Shown: positions 42,546-52,029, numbered from the stretch's first letter. The stretch is DNA of 64,000 nt from Paenibacillus dokdonensis (GCF_004916975.1 NZ_STGQ01000001.1:1760993-1824992); one strand, 5' to 3'. Numbers and translations are program-made. The notes: generated by a model from the letters alone, not told the origin.

Positions 42546-43596
42546 TTTTGAAACCGAGCTGAAGCAAATTGCATGGATTCCATCCGATGAACTGCCAGAA
42601 ATCGTTGAAAGAAAGATGAACGAGGCATTTAAAGAATTACCGTCTATGCGGGTGAAACGCAGAAGCGGGCTTAAATATGCCTGGGGTACTGCAGCAGCAG
42701 TGTTTATCCTATGTCTTGTTCTGCTGGCGTCTGCTTTTGTGTCACCCACGATGGCCAAGTCTTTGAAAGAGCTGCCTTTTATTCACGATCTATTTAAGCT
42801 GACTCAGCATATCGGTCTTCAGACTGCCGAAGAAAAAGGCATGCTCGAAGATATCAATCAAAGTGTCACGAAAAATGGTGTTACCATTCGTATTACGAAG
42901 CTGATCTATACGGGATCGAGTATTTATTTCGTGTTGGAAGAGGATACTGCGGACCATAAATTCAATAACCGGGATTTCAGCATAAGCGGTAAGGTGAACG
43001 GAGAGACCGTGGATATGACGATGTCCCGTGGTCCTTTGAAAAATTATGGCCGTGCCAATGCGCCCTCTGCAACGGTCGTTACAATTAGCCATGCCGAATA
43101 CAGCTCCAAGGACGGGAAAAAATACAACTTCCCGGACCAGTTTACGCTGAATCTCAAAATTGGACTGGTCGATATGTCGAAAGAAATGTTTCTGTTCGAT
43201 ATTCCCGTAAAGAAGAATGAAACCGCAAGCAGGGTGGTGACATCCAATGATCCGGCCAAGGAATGGAAAAAATGCAAAATTGCCTTGGGAAGCATCGAAT
43301 TTACACCCGTCATGACGCGATTGACGATGCATGAGGATAATGGAGTCAGAGATTTCAGTGAGAGAGGGCCTCATTTTGGTTACCTGTTGATGGATCAGGA
43401 TGGCAATCAAGTGGTGACCACCGGATCTTCTTTTGGAACCGGAATTAAGGGGACCGATTTTATGGCCGTGACAACGGATTTGGACCCTTTACCCAAGATT
43501 CCGAGTTCAATCACAATAAAGCCTTTTATTGATAATTACCAAACCGGAGAAAAAACCTTTATACCAGAACTTGAGATGTCATTTCCTGTGAAGTAA
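42532..43596 (+). CDS. DUF4179 membrane protein, probable anti-sigma factor (copy 1)
   Basis: 354 residues: a cytoplasmic N-terminal part of about 48 residues, one membrane helix (about 49-72, AAAVFILCLVLLASAFVS), and an extracellular domain with the DUF4179 feature SPTMAKSLKELPFIHDLF directly after the membrane. Such proteins hold the partner ECF sigma factor inactive until an envelope signal arrives; anti-sigma function is inferred from architecture and gene order. ATG 42532 follows AAAGGAGGG inside the sigma gene, so translation is coupled. Confidence 0.85.
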   Translation: MNPNDFETELKQIAWIPSDELPEIVERKMNEAFKELPSMRVKRRSGLKYAWGTAAAVFILCLVLLASAFVSPTMAKSLKELPFIHDLFKLTQHIGLQTAEEKGMLEDINQSVTKNGVTIRITKLIYTGSSIYFVLEEDTADHKFNNRDFSISGKVNGETVDMTMSRGPLKNYGRANAPSATVVTISHAEYSSKDGKKYNFPDQFTLNLKIGLVDMSKEMFLFDIPVKKNETASRVVTSNDPAKEWKKCKIALGSIEFTPVMTRLTMHEDNGVRDFSERGPHFGYLLMDQDGNQVVTTGSSFGTGIKGTDFMAVTTDLDPLPKIPSSITIKPFIDNYQTGEKTFIPELEMSFPVK

Positions 43597-43645
43597 GCAT
43601 ACAGAATTGCGAAGAAATACTTGCGACGACCGATAAAACAAGACG

Positions 43646-43690
43646 TGAAGCCATGCTAGCCCCGGCCAAGTGCGGCTTCATGTTTCTTGA
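43646..43690 (+). terminator. probable terminator after the first sigma operon
   Basis: TGAAGCC (43646-43652) pairs with GGCTTCA (43674-43680) around a GC-rich inner loop, followed by TGTTTCTT. Confidence 0.6.
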
Positions 43691-43720
43691 TCTTTCCATA
43701 AAATAACTTTGAAAGCGTTG

Positions 43721-43749
43721 TTGTCAAAATGAGTTCCATGTGGTATTTT
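43721..43749 (+). promoter_or_regulatory. sigma-A promoter of the ribose operon with cre-like overlap
   Basis: TTGTCA (43721-43726), 17-bp spacer, TATTTT (43744-43749). A cre-like TGAAAGCGTTGTTG (43710-43723, two mismatches) overlaps the -35, as expected for CcpA repression. Confidence 0.6.
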
Positions 43750-43752
43750 ATA

Positions 43753-43770
43753 TGTGTAACCGGTTCCACA
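43753..43770. promoter_or_regulatory. RbsR operator
   Basis: TGTGTAACCGGTTCCACA is a near-perfect 18-bp palindrome centred on CCGG, the form bound by LacI-family repressors. It lies directly after the -10 of the rbs promoter, 19 bp before rbsR. Confidence 0.75.
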
Positions 43771-43788
43771 TTGAGGAGAGAACATGAT

Positions 43789-44781
43789 ATGGCAACCATT
43801 AGAGATGTAGCAAAGCATGCCGGGGTTTCGGTAGCGACCGTTTCACGGGTACTGAATGAGACAGGATATGTACATGAAGATACCCGCAGGAAGGTTGAAA
43901 CCGCTATCAGTGAGCTGCACTATACGCCAAATGAGGTCGCAAGATCTCTGTATAAACGCAAATCGAGGCTGATTGGCCTGCTGCTTCCGGATATCACGAA
44001 CCCCTTCTTTCCCGAGCTTGCTCGCGGGGTGGAGGATGAGATGCAGGAGAACGATTTGCGGATTATCTTCGGCAATAGTGATGAGAATATAAAGAAAGAA
44101 AAAGAATACATCCAGACGTTTGTGCAAAATAACGTGGTTGGCGTCATTGCCTCCACGAACCATCCGGATACCGATACATACCGGAAGCTGAACATTCCGG
44201 TTGTATTTCTCGACCGGACGGCGGATAATCGCCCATCGGTATATGCAGACGGGCGTGAGGGCGGGAGAATTGCCGCACATGAGATGATTGCCCGCGGGAG
44301 CCGTCAGATTACGGTCATGCAAGGCCCCAAGCATATCCGGCCTGCACAGGATCGTTATCAAGGCGCGGTGGATGTACTGAGTGATCAAGGAATAACTTAT
44401 AACATCATAGTGACCTCTTCTTTTTCCTTTACAGAGGCGGGGACCTGGGCAAAGGAACTATTCGAGCAGCATCCTGATACCGATGGCGTGATTGCCAGCA
44501 ATGATATCGTGGCGACAGCGGTTCTGCATGAAGCACTGAGGCTTGGAAAAAAGGTGCCGGAAGATGTGCAAATCATCGGCTTTGATGATATTCCGCTCAG
44601 CAGCTTGTTGACACCGTCTCTGACGACGATCAGACAGCCTGCTTACGACATGGGCAGGGCGGCAGCTGGATTACTTATTCAATTAATTGACAATAAAAAT
44701 ATAGAACATAATACCATTCAAATGCCCGTTACGTTTACGGAACGGGAAACGACCAGAAAGGTGGAGCAGCAGCATGGCTAA
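43789..44781 (+). CDS. rbsR: ribose operon repressor, LacI family
   Basis: 330 residues. The N-terminal LacI helix-turn-helix and hinge read TIRDVAKHAGVSVATVSRVL and EVARSLYKRKSRLIGLLLPD; the rest is a periplasmic-binding-protein-like sugar domain ending in TLTTIRQPAYDMGRAAAGLL. ATG 43789 follows GAGGAGAG; longer frames begin inside the operator and promoter. First gene of rbsRKDACB, overlapping rbsK by eight bases. It is expected to repress its own operon through the palindrome at 43753 and release it on ribose binding. Confidence 0.92.
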   Translation: MATIRDVAKHAGVSVATVSRVLNETGYVHEDTRRKVETAISELHYTPNEVARSLYKRKSRLIGLLLPDITNPFFPELARGVEDEMQENDLRIIFGNSDENIKKEKEYIQTFVQNNVVGVIASTNHPDTDTYRKLNIPVVFLDRTADNRPSVYADGREGGRIAAHEMIARGSRQITVMQGPKHIRPAQDRYQGAVDVLSDQGITYNIIVTSSFSFTEAGTWAKELFEQHPDTDGVIASNDIVATAVLHEALRLGKKVPEDVQIIGFDDIPLSSLLTPSLTTIRQPAYDMGRAAAGLLIQLIDNKNIEHNTIQMPVTFTERETTRKVEQQHG

Positions 44782-45652
44782 AATTATTGTGGTAGGAAGC
44801 TCTTCAATAGATCTTGTCGTAACATCATCGAAACGTCCGGGAGCCGGTGAAACGGTTCTCGGAGAAAGCTTCAAAACCGTCCCTGGAGGCAAAGGAGCCA
44901 ACCAGGCGGTTGCAGCAGCACGACTCGGAGCGGACGTAACAATGGTTGGACGCGTAGGAGACGATCATTTTGGTGAAGCTATTTTGAACAATTTCAAATT
45001 CAATCAAGTTTCTACAGACTATGTGGAACCGGTTACACATATGGAGAGCGGAACAGCTCATATTGTATTAGCTGAGGGTGATAACAGTATCGTAGTGATC
45101 AAAGCAGCCAATAATGAGGTAACACCAGGTTATATCGAACAATCCATGGATGCTTATAGTGGCGCGGATATGGTTATGATCCAGCAGGAGATACCGGAAG
45201 ACACTGTTACTCATGTTAGCAGAGTTTGCCAAAAGCTTGGGATTCCTTTATTGCTTAATCCCGCGCCGGCTCGCTCATTAGAAGATGAGGTTATTGAGAA
45301 TGCTGCATATATCACGCCGAACGAGCACGAAGCAGAAATCTTGTTTTCACACCTGAGTGTTTCCGAAGCGCTTCGCAAGTATCCGAACAAGCTGTTTGTA
45401 ACGGAAGGAAGTAAAGGTGTCCGTTATTATGATGGTGAAAGTGAAGTCCTCGTCCCTTCTTATCAAGTTGAAGCTGTTGATACGACAGGTGCCGGAGATA
45501 CATTCAATGCTGCATTTGCAGTGGCCTTGGCTGAAGGCAAACCGATTGTTGAGAGTGTGCGTTTTGCGAATCGCGCTGCATCCTTATCCGTCACGAAGTT
45601 TGGGGCACAGGGCGGCATGCCAACACGTCAAGAAGTGGAGGCGCAAATGTGA
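44774..45652 (+). CDS. rbsK: ribokinase
   Basis: 292-residue PfkB-family kinase that phosphorylates D-ribose at O5 using ATP. It shows the N-terminal signature FKTVPGGKGANQAVAAARLG near residue 35 and the C-terminal motif DTTGAGDTFNAAFAVAL near 237, with the catalytic Asp in GAGD. The N-terminal GSSSIDLV is the sugar-binding strand. The start overlaps the end of rbsR; the gene ends one base before the rbsD start. Confidence 0.94.
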   Translation: MAKIIVVGSSSIDLVVTSSKRPGAGETVLGESFKTVPGGKGANQAVAAARLGADVTMVGRVGDDHFGEAILNNFKFNQVSTDYVEPVTHMESGTAHIVLAEGDNSIVVIKAANNEVTPGYIEQSMDAYSGADMVMIQQEIPEDTVTHVSRVCQKLGIPLLLNPAPARSLEDEVIENAAYITPNEHEAEILFSHLSVSEALRKYPNKLFVTEGSKGVRYYDGESEVLVPSYQVEAVDTTGAGDTFNAAFAVALAEGKPIVESVRFANRAASLSVTKFGAQGGMPTRQEVEAQM

Positions 45653-45653
45653 G

Positions 45654-46052
45654 ATGAAAAAACAGGGGATTATAAACAGTCATATTTCCAAAGTATTGGC
45701 CGATCTGGGCCATACGGATACGATCGTAGTTGCTGATGTCGGACTCCCTATACCGGAGGGAGTTGCCAAAATCGATTTGGCTCTCACGCTGGGTTCGCCA
45801 AGTTTTGAAGAAACGGTCAATGCGATTGCCTCTGATATGGAGATTGAGAAGGTCGTCATTGCCAATGAGATGAGCACAGACAATCAGGAAGCACTTCATT
45901 ATATAGAGAAAAAATTCGACGGGTGTGCTATTGAGCATTGTCCTCATGAAGAGTTCAAGCAGCGGACCCAAAAGGCTAAAGTCGTGATTCGCACAGGCGA
46001 AGCCAAACCTTTTGCGAATATCATTTTACAGGCTGGCGTCTATTTTGGTTAA
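45654..46052 (+). CDS. rbsD: D-ribose pyranase
   Basis: 132-residue mutarotase that converts beta-pyranose to beta-furanose ribose for the kinase. MKKQGIINSHISKVLADLGH carries the catalytic His20, and VVADVGLPIPEGVAKIDLAL and the C-terminal FANIILQAGVYFG match the family and its usual length of about 131. ATG 45654 follows the rbsK stop directly. Next comes a 349-bp gap filled with tandem repeats before rbsA. Confidence 0.94.
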   Translation: MKKQGIINSHISKVLADLGHTDTIVVADVGLPIPEGVAKIDLALTLGSPSFEETVNAIASDMEIEKVVIANEMSTDNQEALHYIEKKFDGCAIEHCPHEEFKQRTQKAKVVIRTGEAKPFANIILQAGVYFG

Positions 46053-46062
46053 TAGGCTTCTG

Positions 46063-46386
46063 CTTACGAGGTCAGATTTTGCTGTGGAGAACGATCAAGG
46101 AGCATTGCTCCGCAAAACTGAGTATCTGCTTACGAAGTCAGATTTTGCTGTGGAGAACGATCAAGGAGCACTGCTCCGCAAAACTGAGTATCTGCTTACG
46201 AGGTCAGATTTTGCTGTGGTGAACGATCAGAGGAGCATTGCTCCGCAAAACTGAGTATCTGCTTACGAAGTCAGATTTTGCTGTGGGGAACGATCAAGGG
46301 GCATTGCTCCGCAAAACTGAGTATCTGCTTACGAAGTCAGATTTTGCTGTGGAGAACGATCAGAGGAGCATTGCTCCGCAAAACTG
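46063..46386 (+). repeat. five tandem 66-67 bp hairpin repeats between rbsD and rbsA
   Basis: Units start at 46063, 46129, 46195, 46262 and 46328 with the block CTTACGARGTCAGATTTTGC. Each unit contains GGAGCATTGCTCCG, a small palindrome, framed by TTTTGC and GCAAAA, so every unit can fold into a hairpin. Units differ at only a few bases (AAGGAGC or AGAGGAGC). The last unit ends 15 bp before rbsA. The repeats lie inside the operon, where they could stabilise, process or attenuate mRNA. Confidence 0.95.
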
Positions 46387-46401
46387 TTAGGAGGAACCGT
46401 T

Positions 46402-47883
46402 ATGCAGATTCAAATGAAAGGAATACACAAAGCCTTCGGTACGAACCAAGTATTGTCCGGCGTTGACTTTGACCTGCGCGAAGGCGAAGTACATGCCCTG
46501 ATGGGAGAGAACGGTGCCGGCAAGTCCACTTTAATGAATATACTTACAGGCCTGCATGCCAGGGATGAAGGAACAATCCTCATCGACGGCAAGGAAACGT
46601 ATTTTGGAAGTCCGAAGGAAGCAGAGCTTCAAGGCATCGCTTTTATCCATCAGGAGCTTAATGTATGGCCGGATATGACGGTGCTTGAGAATCTGTTTAT
46701 CGGCAGGGAAATGTCTTCACCGTGGGGTATTCTGAAATCCAAGGAAATGAAGGCGCTCGCAAAAGAACAGTTCAAAAAGCTTTCCGTCGACATTCCGCTG
46801 AACAGCGAAGCCGGCGAATGCTCGGTAGGCCAGCAGCAGATGATTGAGATCGCCAAGGCACTCCTTACGGATACCAAAGTGATCATCATGGATGAACCGA
46901 CTTCAGCACTGACGGAGAGGGAAATCCAGAAGCTGTTCGAAGTCATCACGTCCCTAAAAAAGGAAGGCGTATCGATCGTCTATATTTCTCACCGGATGGA
47001 AGAGATTTTCGAGATCTGTGACCGGATCACCGTCATGCGGGATGGCCGGACTGTGGATACGAAGGAAATTCCGCATACCAATTTCGATGAGGTCGTTAAG
47101 AAAATGGTCGGCAGAGAGCTGACCGAGCGCTATCCGGTAAGAAATCCGAATCCGGGAGAGGTCGTACTTGAAGTAGAGCATGCTTCGCGCAGAGGATTAT
47201 TTGAAGATGTAAGCTTTCAGGTCCGTTCCGGTGAAATTGTCGGCTTCTCAGGTCTGATGGGCTCGGGACGCACGGAGATTATGAGAGCTCTATTTGGTCT
47301 GGATCATCTGGACAGCGGCGAGATTCGCATGTTTGGGAAAAAAGCTGTGATTAGAAAGCCGGTTGATGCAGTTAAGCTTGGAATTGGTTTCATAACGGAA
47401 GACCGCAAGGATGAAGGTTTGATTCTGGATTTTTCCGTTCGGGACAATATGGTGCTCCCAAGTCTCAGCGGCTTTACTTCCAAAGGCATTATTTCATCGC
47501 AAAAAGAAAAAGTGTTCGTGGATGCGCTGATCAAACGGCTGCAAATTAAAACCCATACATCTGATACCGCAGCCGGAAATTTATCGGGTGGTAATCAACA
47601 GAAGGTTGTTATTGCCAAGTGGGTAGGTATTGGTCCAAGACTTCTGATTCTGGATGAACCAACCCGGGGCGTAGATGTCGGTGCCAAACGTGAGATTTAC
47701 CAGCTGATGAATGAGCTGACAGGCCACGGCGTCGCCATCATCATGGTATCCTCTGAATTACCGGAAGTGCTTGGCATGAGTGACCGCATCGTTGTTGTTC
47801 ACGAAGGCCATATCACGGGACAACTGAGTAAAGATGAAGCGACGCAGGAAAAAATAATGACGTTGGCTACAGGGGGACAGTAA
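46402..47883 (+). CDS. rbsA: ribose import ATPase
   Basis: 493-residue protein with two ATPase domains in tandem. Domain 1 has Walker [10 protein letters not shown] near residue 36, signature [16 protein letters not shown] and Walker [12 protein letters not shown]. Domain 2 has a degenerate Walker A (GLMGSGRTE), signature [14 protein letters not shown] and [16 protein letters not shown], as is normal for RbsA. TTAGGAGG lies just upstream. Drives the RbsBC importer. Confidence 0.95.
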   Translation: MQIQMKGIHKAFGTNQVLSGVDFDLREGEVHALMGENGAGKSTLMNILTGLHARDEGTILIDGKETYFGSPKEAELQGIAFIHQELNVWPDMTVLENLFIGREMSSPWGILKSKEMKALAKEQFKKLSVDIPLNSEAGECSVGQQQMIEIAKALLTDTKVIIMDEPTSALTEREIQKLFEVITSLKKEGVSIVYISHRMEEIFEICDRITVMRDGRTVDTKEIPHTNFDEVVKKMVGRELTERYPVRNPNPGEVVLEVEHASRRGLFEDVSFQVRSGEIVGFSGLMGSGRTEIMRALFGLDHLDSGEIRMFGKKAVIRKPVDAVKLGIGFITEDRKDEGLILDFSVRDNMVLPSLSGFTSKGIISSQKEKVFVDALIKRLQIKTHTSDTAAGNLSGGNQQKVVIAKWVGIGPRLLILDEPTRGVDVGAKREIYQLMNELTGHGVAIIMVSSELPEVLGMSDRIVVVHEGHITGQLSKDEATQEKIMTLATGGQ

Positions 47884-47884
47884 C

Positions 47885-48853
47885 ATGACAACAATGAATG
47901 AAGCAAAAACATCCAAAGGCTTTCAGGTCTCGCAAATCACACAAAAGTTAGGACCGCTGCTCGGCCTGATTATTTTGATTATCATTGTATCGGTTCTGAA
48001 TCCAAGCTTTTTGGAACCGCTTAATATTCTCAATTTGCTGCGACAGGTTTCGATTAACGCATTGATTGCGTTTGGCATGACCTTTGTTATTTTGACCGGT
48101 GGCATCGACTTATCCGTCGGTTCCATACTGGCGCTGTCGAGTTCATTTGTCGCGAACATGATGGTAGCAGGCTTTGATCCAATCCTGTCCATCATCATCG
48201 GCTGCTTGCTTGGCGGCGTAATGGGTATGATTAATGGTCTGCTGATCACCAAAGGTAAAATGGCACCCTTTATCGCAACGCTTGCAACCATGACCATTTT
48301 CAGAGGCTTGACGCTCGTATACACCGACGGTAATCCAATTACGGGTCTTGGTGACAGCATGACATTCCAGCTGTTTGGCCGTGGCTATGAGCTCGGCATT
48401 CCGGTACCTGCGATTACGATGATCATTACATTTGCGATTCTGTGGGTGATTCTGCACAAAACATCCTTTGGACGTAAAACATATGCGATCGGCGGCAACG
48501 AAAAAGCAGCGATCGTTTCCGGTATTAAAGTATCCCGGACTAAAATTATGATTTATTCTCTGGCAGGCATGCTGTCCGCATTGGCAGGTGCCATCCTGAC
48601 ATCGCGTCTGAACTCGGCGCAGCCAACGGCCGGTACTTCTTACGAACTGGATGCGATCGCAGCTGTTGTCTTGGGCGGTACAAGCCTGTCCGGCGGCCGC
48701 GGCCGTATTGTAGGTACTCTGATCGGTGCGCTGATTATCGGTACTCTGAATAACGGACTGAATTTGCTCGGTGTATCCTCCTTCTATCAAATGGTGGTTA
48801 AGGGGATCGTAATTCTCATCGCCGTACTTATTGACCGGAAGAAATCTGCATAA
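47885..48853 (+). CDS. rbsC: ribose ABC transporter permease
   Basis: 322-residue membrane protein with about ten predicted helices. It has the CUT2 permease signatures ALIAFGMTFVILTGGIDLSV near residue 60 and AIAAVVLGGTSLSGGRGRI near 258. It starts one base after the rbsA stop. Confidence 0.94.
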   Translation: MTTMNEAKTSKGFQVSQITQKLGPLLGLIILIIIVSVLNPSFLEPLNILNLLRQVSINALIAFGMTFVILTGGIDLSVGSILALSSSFVANMMVAGFDPILSIIIGCLLGGVMGMINGLLITKGKMAPFIATLATMTIFRGLTLVYTDGNPITGLGDSMTFQLFGRGYELGIPVPAITMIITFAILWVILHKTSFGRKTYAIGGNEKAAIVSGIKVSRTKIMIYSLAGMLSALAGAILTSRLNSAQPTAGTSYELDAIAAVVLGGTSLSGGRGRIVGTLIGALIIGTLNNGLNLLGVSSFYQMVVKGIVILIAVLIDRKKSA

Positions 48854-48866
48854 GGGAGAGACTCAT

Positions 48867-49784
48867 ATGAAAAAGCTAACATTCTTATTGGCAGCGCTTC
48901 TGCTCATCTTAACCACGGGATGTTCTCTGGAACCGCCAAGCTGGGCCAAGCCGAAAACAGGCGGGGATATTAAAAATATGAAAATCGGGCTGTCCATTTC
49001 AACACTGAACAATCCATTCTTCGTTTCCCTGAAAGATGGCGTTGTCGCTGAAGCTAAAAAGCATGGCATTGAAACGATTGTAGTCGATGCGCAAAATGAT
49101 TCAGCCAAACAAAGCAATGACGTGGATGATTTGATGCAAAAAGGCGTAAACGCACTGCTTATCAATCCAACCGATTCGGCAGCCATCTCGACGGTCGTCC
49201 AATCGGCCAATAATTTGGGTATTCCAGTCATTACCTTGGACCGTTCCTCGGATAAAGGAGATGTCAAAGCACTGGTCGCTTCGGATAACGTGAAGGGCGG
49301 TAAAATGGCAGCGGAATATATCGAAAAAATGATCGGCAAGGGCGGAAAAGTGATTGAGCTTGAAGGCGTTGCAGGGGCATCGGCTACCCGTGAACGCGGT
49401 AAAGGCTTCCACGAAGTCGCCGACAAGGATTTGAAAGTCATTGCCAAGCAAACCGCGGATTTTGACCGTACAAAAGGTTTGAATGTCATGGAAAATCTGC
49501 TGCAGGCGAATCCGGATGTACAAGCGGTGTTCGCGCACAATGATGAAATGGCTCTCGGTGCCATTGAAGCTATTAAAAGCTCCGGTAAAGATATTCCGGT
49601 TATCGGATTTGACGGCAACGAAGATGCCCTGAAGTCGATCCAGTCAGGTAAGCTGACTGCAACCGTGGCGCAGCAGCCTGAATTGATAGGACAAATGGCA
49701 GTTCAAGCCGCATATGATGTACTTCATGGCAAAACGGTAGAAAAATCTATTCCAGCTCCATTGAAGCTGGTAACGAAGGAATAA
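48867..49784 (+). CDS. rbsB: ribose-binding lipoprotein
   Basis: 305 residues: lipoprotein signal with lipobox LTTGC (Cys19), then a family 4 sugar-binding fold (IGLSISTLNNPFFVSLKDGV; later AHNDEMALGAIEAI and GFDGNEDAL). GGGAGAG supports ATG 48867; the longer frame starts within rbsC. Last gene of rbsRKDACB. Confidence 0.94.
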   Translation: MKKLTFLLAALLLILTTGCSLEPPSWAKPKTGGDIKNMKIGLSISTLNNPFFVSLKDGVVAEAKKHGIETIVVDAQNDSAKQSNDVDDLMQKGVNALLINPTDSAAISTVVQSANNLGIPVITLDRSSDKGDVKALVASDNVKGGKMAAEYIEKMIGKGGKVIELEGVAGASATRERGKGFHEVADKDLKVIAKQTADFDRTKGLNVMENLLQANPDVQAVFAHNDEMALGAIEAIKSSGKDIPVIGFDGNEDALKSIQSGKLTATVAQQPELIGQMAVQAAYDVLHGKTVEKSIPAPLKLVTKE

Positions 49785-49827
49785 AATTAGGTTTGGTCAC
49801 ATTTCTATTGGCGTGAAAATCATGAAT

Positions 49828-49865
49828 AGACCTCTGACGATAATATCGTTGGAGGTCTTTCTATT
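49828..49865. terminator. bidirectional terminator after rbsB
   Basis: AGACCTC (49828-49834) pairs with GAGGTCT (49852-49858), with an inner ACGAT-ATCGT stem, T-rich on the right and A-rich on the left. It lies between convergent genes. Confidence 0.8.
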
Positions 49866-49866
49866 C

Positions 49867-50472
49867 TCAAACGGATCGCGCCCAAATCAAATGAATCATG
49901 CCATTCCAGTACCGTTCCATGTGTTCAATCTGGAGTCCGGAATTTCGTACGATCTGCTCGATATCCCGATTCCAATTGCAGCCGGATATTTTTCGTGCGG
50001 CCGGATTCAATAGCCGCTGGGCTGACTTAAAAAAAGGGTTTCTCCCAAGACCATGCTCTAGAAGATAAACTTGTCCGCCCGGCTTACACCAGCGGCCAAT
50101 ATTACGAAGAACCTGCTTCGGATCATCATATCCGCATAAAGACAGGGTAGAGACAACGCTGTCGAAGGAATGGGCCGGAAAATCGAGAGTTTCAATGTCA
50201 CTCTCGATCAGAGTCACCTGCAAGTTCAGCTCATCCGCAATCCGCCGTGCGCGCTGCAGCATCATCGGGCTGAAATCTGCGGCGCTTAGGCGTACCCGGT
50301 CCATATCGTAATAAGGGAAGTTGGCTCCCGCACCGACAGCGATTTCAAGTACGTCACCCTGTACACCTTCGAGGAGACGTTTTCGCCATGATCCCATCAT
50401 ACGTTTGCGTGTGTTTTCTTCATATATTGCGGATTGCTTGTCGAACTTTTCAATCAATTTTTGTTTATTCAA
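49867..50472 (-). CDS. class I SAM-dependent methyltransferase
   Basis: 201 residues. Motif I is VLEIAVGAGANFPYYD near residue 41, followed by LSAADFSPMMLQRARR and FDSVVSTLSLCGYDDPKQVL. The C-terminal GCNWNRDIEQIVRNSGLQIE matches the METTL7/UbiE-like group of small methyltransferases of unknown substrate. Ribosome site GGAGGTTGAACG precedes the ATG on the minus strand. It lies 37 bp after the TetR gene in the same direction, so the two may be co-transcribed. Confidence 0.85.
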   Translation of the reverse strand: MNKQKLIEKFDKQSAIYEENTRKRMMGSWRKRLLEGVQGDVLEIAVGAGANFPYYDMDRVRLSAADFSPMMLQRARRIADELNLQVTLIESDIETLDFPAHSFDSVVSTLSLCGYDDPKQVLRNIGRWCKPGGQVYLLEHGLGRNPFFKSAQRLLNPAARKISGCNWNRDIEQIVRNSGLQIEHMERYWNGMIHLIWARSV

Positions 50473-50508
50473 CGTTCAACCTCCTGCATCTTCTTTCTTT
50501 ATAATGCG

Positions 50509-51147
50509 TTAATCCTCTTTGCCCAAATCGGGACCTTTCATTACATTAAAAATGCCAGCGGCATATAAGGGTCCTTTTAAGGTGAGCTTAGTCATGATCA
50601 GAGCAATGTCGTGCGGGGATTCCCTACGTCCTTGCATCAACCATTCCTGAATGATGCCAAAATGCGCTGAGGTGATATAGGCTACAAGGTACTCCGTGGG
50701 CACGAGAGCATTCTCCTTTTTAATCAATGGCGTGATATTTTTTTCGAACAGATACTTCCACATCATGGATTTAAGCAAAGGATGGAAGGCCGGATCTCCT
50801 TTGGGTCCAAGTATGGTCTTCAAAAAATCTGCATGCTCATTCATGTATTCAAATACGTTTACGATTTGCGGAACGGGTTTGTCCAAGGACAGATGCCAAT
50901 CAAGATCAAATGGACGTATGGTGCTGATGATCGCAATTAATCCTTCAATCAGCTCCTGTTCGCTTTGCTGCAGAAGATCATATTTGTCGCGGTAATGGAG
51001 ATAAAAAGTTCCACGGTTAATAACGGCTCTGGTTGTAATATCTTTTACAGTCAGGGCTTCAAATCCTTTTTCCTCGATCAATTCCGTCAGCGCATGACGA
51101 ATGACAGCTTTGGTGCGTACAACCCGCCGGTCGGTTGGCTGATCCAT
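50509..51147 (-). CDS. TetR-family transcriptional regulator
   Basis: 212 residues. The N-terminal helix-turn-helix reads ALTVKDITTRAVINRGTFYL and HYRDKYDLL, the classic TetR pattern. The remainder is the effector-binding helical domain. ATG 51147 is preceded by AAGGAGAG; an ATG eight codons upstream would overlap that site. It is divergent from an ABC-2 exporter operon and probably represses it through two inverted repeats in the shared gap. Confidence 0.88.
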   Translation of the reverse strand: MDQPTDRRVVRTKAVIRHALTELIEEKGFEALTVKDITTRAVINRGTFYLHYRDKYDLLQQSEQELIEGLIAIISTIRPFDLDWHLSLDKPVPQIVNVFEYMNEHADFLKTILGPKGDPAFHPLLKSMMWKYLFEKNITPLIKKENALVPTEYLVAYITSAHFGIIQEWLMQGRRESPHDIALIMTKLTLKGPLYAAGIFNVMKGPDLGKED

Positions 51148-51205
51148 GTCTGATCTCTCCTTTACATCCATATTTTCTCTGAAGCCGCCGATTAATGATC
51201 ACATT

Positions 51206-51288
51206 CGACGATTCTGTTTATTGTCGTTGAAATCTGCATTGATTATAATAAAGGCGAGAAAGATAATCAACGCTGTGTTTATTATCTT
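51206..51288. promoter_or_regulatory. promoter with two palindromic TetR-operator candidates
   Basis: Promoter TTGTCG (51221-51226), 17-bp spacer, TATAAT (51244-51249) drives the exporter. An imperfect palindrome CGACGAT-ATTGTCG (51206-51226) covers the -35, and a perfect 8-bp repeat AAGATAAT-ATTATCTT (51260-51288) lies just after the start of transcription. Both contain TGTTTATT. Confidence 0.6.
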
Positions 51289-51303
51289 ATGGAGGTTAAC
51301 CAA

Positions 51304-52029
51304 ATGGAAACTACCGTAAAGCTTCAGCAGGTCAGCAAAAGTTTTGGAAAGAAAACCGTGCTCTCCGAGGTGAATTTGAGTATAGAGAAGGGGCAAATTT
51401 ACGGAATGATCGGTCCTTCAGGAGCCGGGAAAACGACGCTTGTGAAAATGATTGTCGGCATGGATACACCCAATGAAGGCTTGATTGAAGTGTTGAATAC
51501 AAAAATGCCCAATCTGTCCATGCTTCAGCAAATCGGTTATATGGCTCAATCGGATGCACTATACAATGAACTCACGGGTGGGGAGAATCTGAGGTTTTTT
51601 GCATCTATGTTTAAAATGGGCAGGGAGGAGCAGAAGCAGCGAATCAGCTACGCGGCAGGCCTGGTCAATCTCACCCATGAGCTTGGCAAAAAGGTATCGG
51701 CTTATTCGGGTGGTATGAAGCGCAGATTATCACTGGCGATTGCCCTGATTCATGACCCGTCTGTACTGATTCTCGATGAGCCAACCGTCGGAATTGACCC
51801 GGAGCTCAGACAGTCGATTTGGAATGAATTAACGAGGCTGAAGAATTCCGAACACAAGACGATTATTGTTACGACGCATGTCATGGATGAAGCGGATAAA
51901 TGCGATATGCTGGCCATGGTGCGTGAAGGCAGGATATTAACCAGCGGTTCGCCGGAACAGTTAAAAAGGCAGTACCAGGTTGAAAGCCTGGAAGACGTAT
52001 TCCTGCAGGCGGGAGGCCAACAATCATGA
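51304..52029 (+). CDS. ABC-2 type exporter ATPase
   Basis: 241 residues. Walker A GPSGAGKTT near residue 37, Q-loop YMAQSDALYNELTGGENLRF, signature YSGGMKRRLSLAIALIH near 135, Walker B VLILDEPTVGIDPELR. A drug or lipid exporter ATPase of the NodI/CcmA class. ATG 51304 follows GGAGG at eight bases. It overlaps the permease gene by four bases (ATGA). Confidence 0.92.
   Translation: METTVKLQQVSKSFGKKTVLSEVNLSIEKGQIYGMIGPSGAGKTTLVKMIVGMDTPNEGLIEVLNTKMPNLSMLQQIGYMAQSDALYNELTGGENLRFFASMFKMGREEQKQRISYAAGLVNLTHELGKKVSAYSGGMKRRLSLAIALIHDPSVLILDEPTVGIDPELRQSIWNELTRLKNSEHKTIIVTTHVMDEADKCDMLAMVREGRILTSGSPEQLKRQYQVESLEDVFLQAGGQQS

Noticed and set aside
46063..46386. CRISPR array
   Set aside because: Units are contiguous with no variable spacers, and no cas genes are present.
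46012..46466. Small repeat-containing proteins encoded in the rbs gap
   Set aside because: The frames simply read through the 66-bp repeats and break where one unit has an extra base; no ribosome sites.
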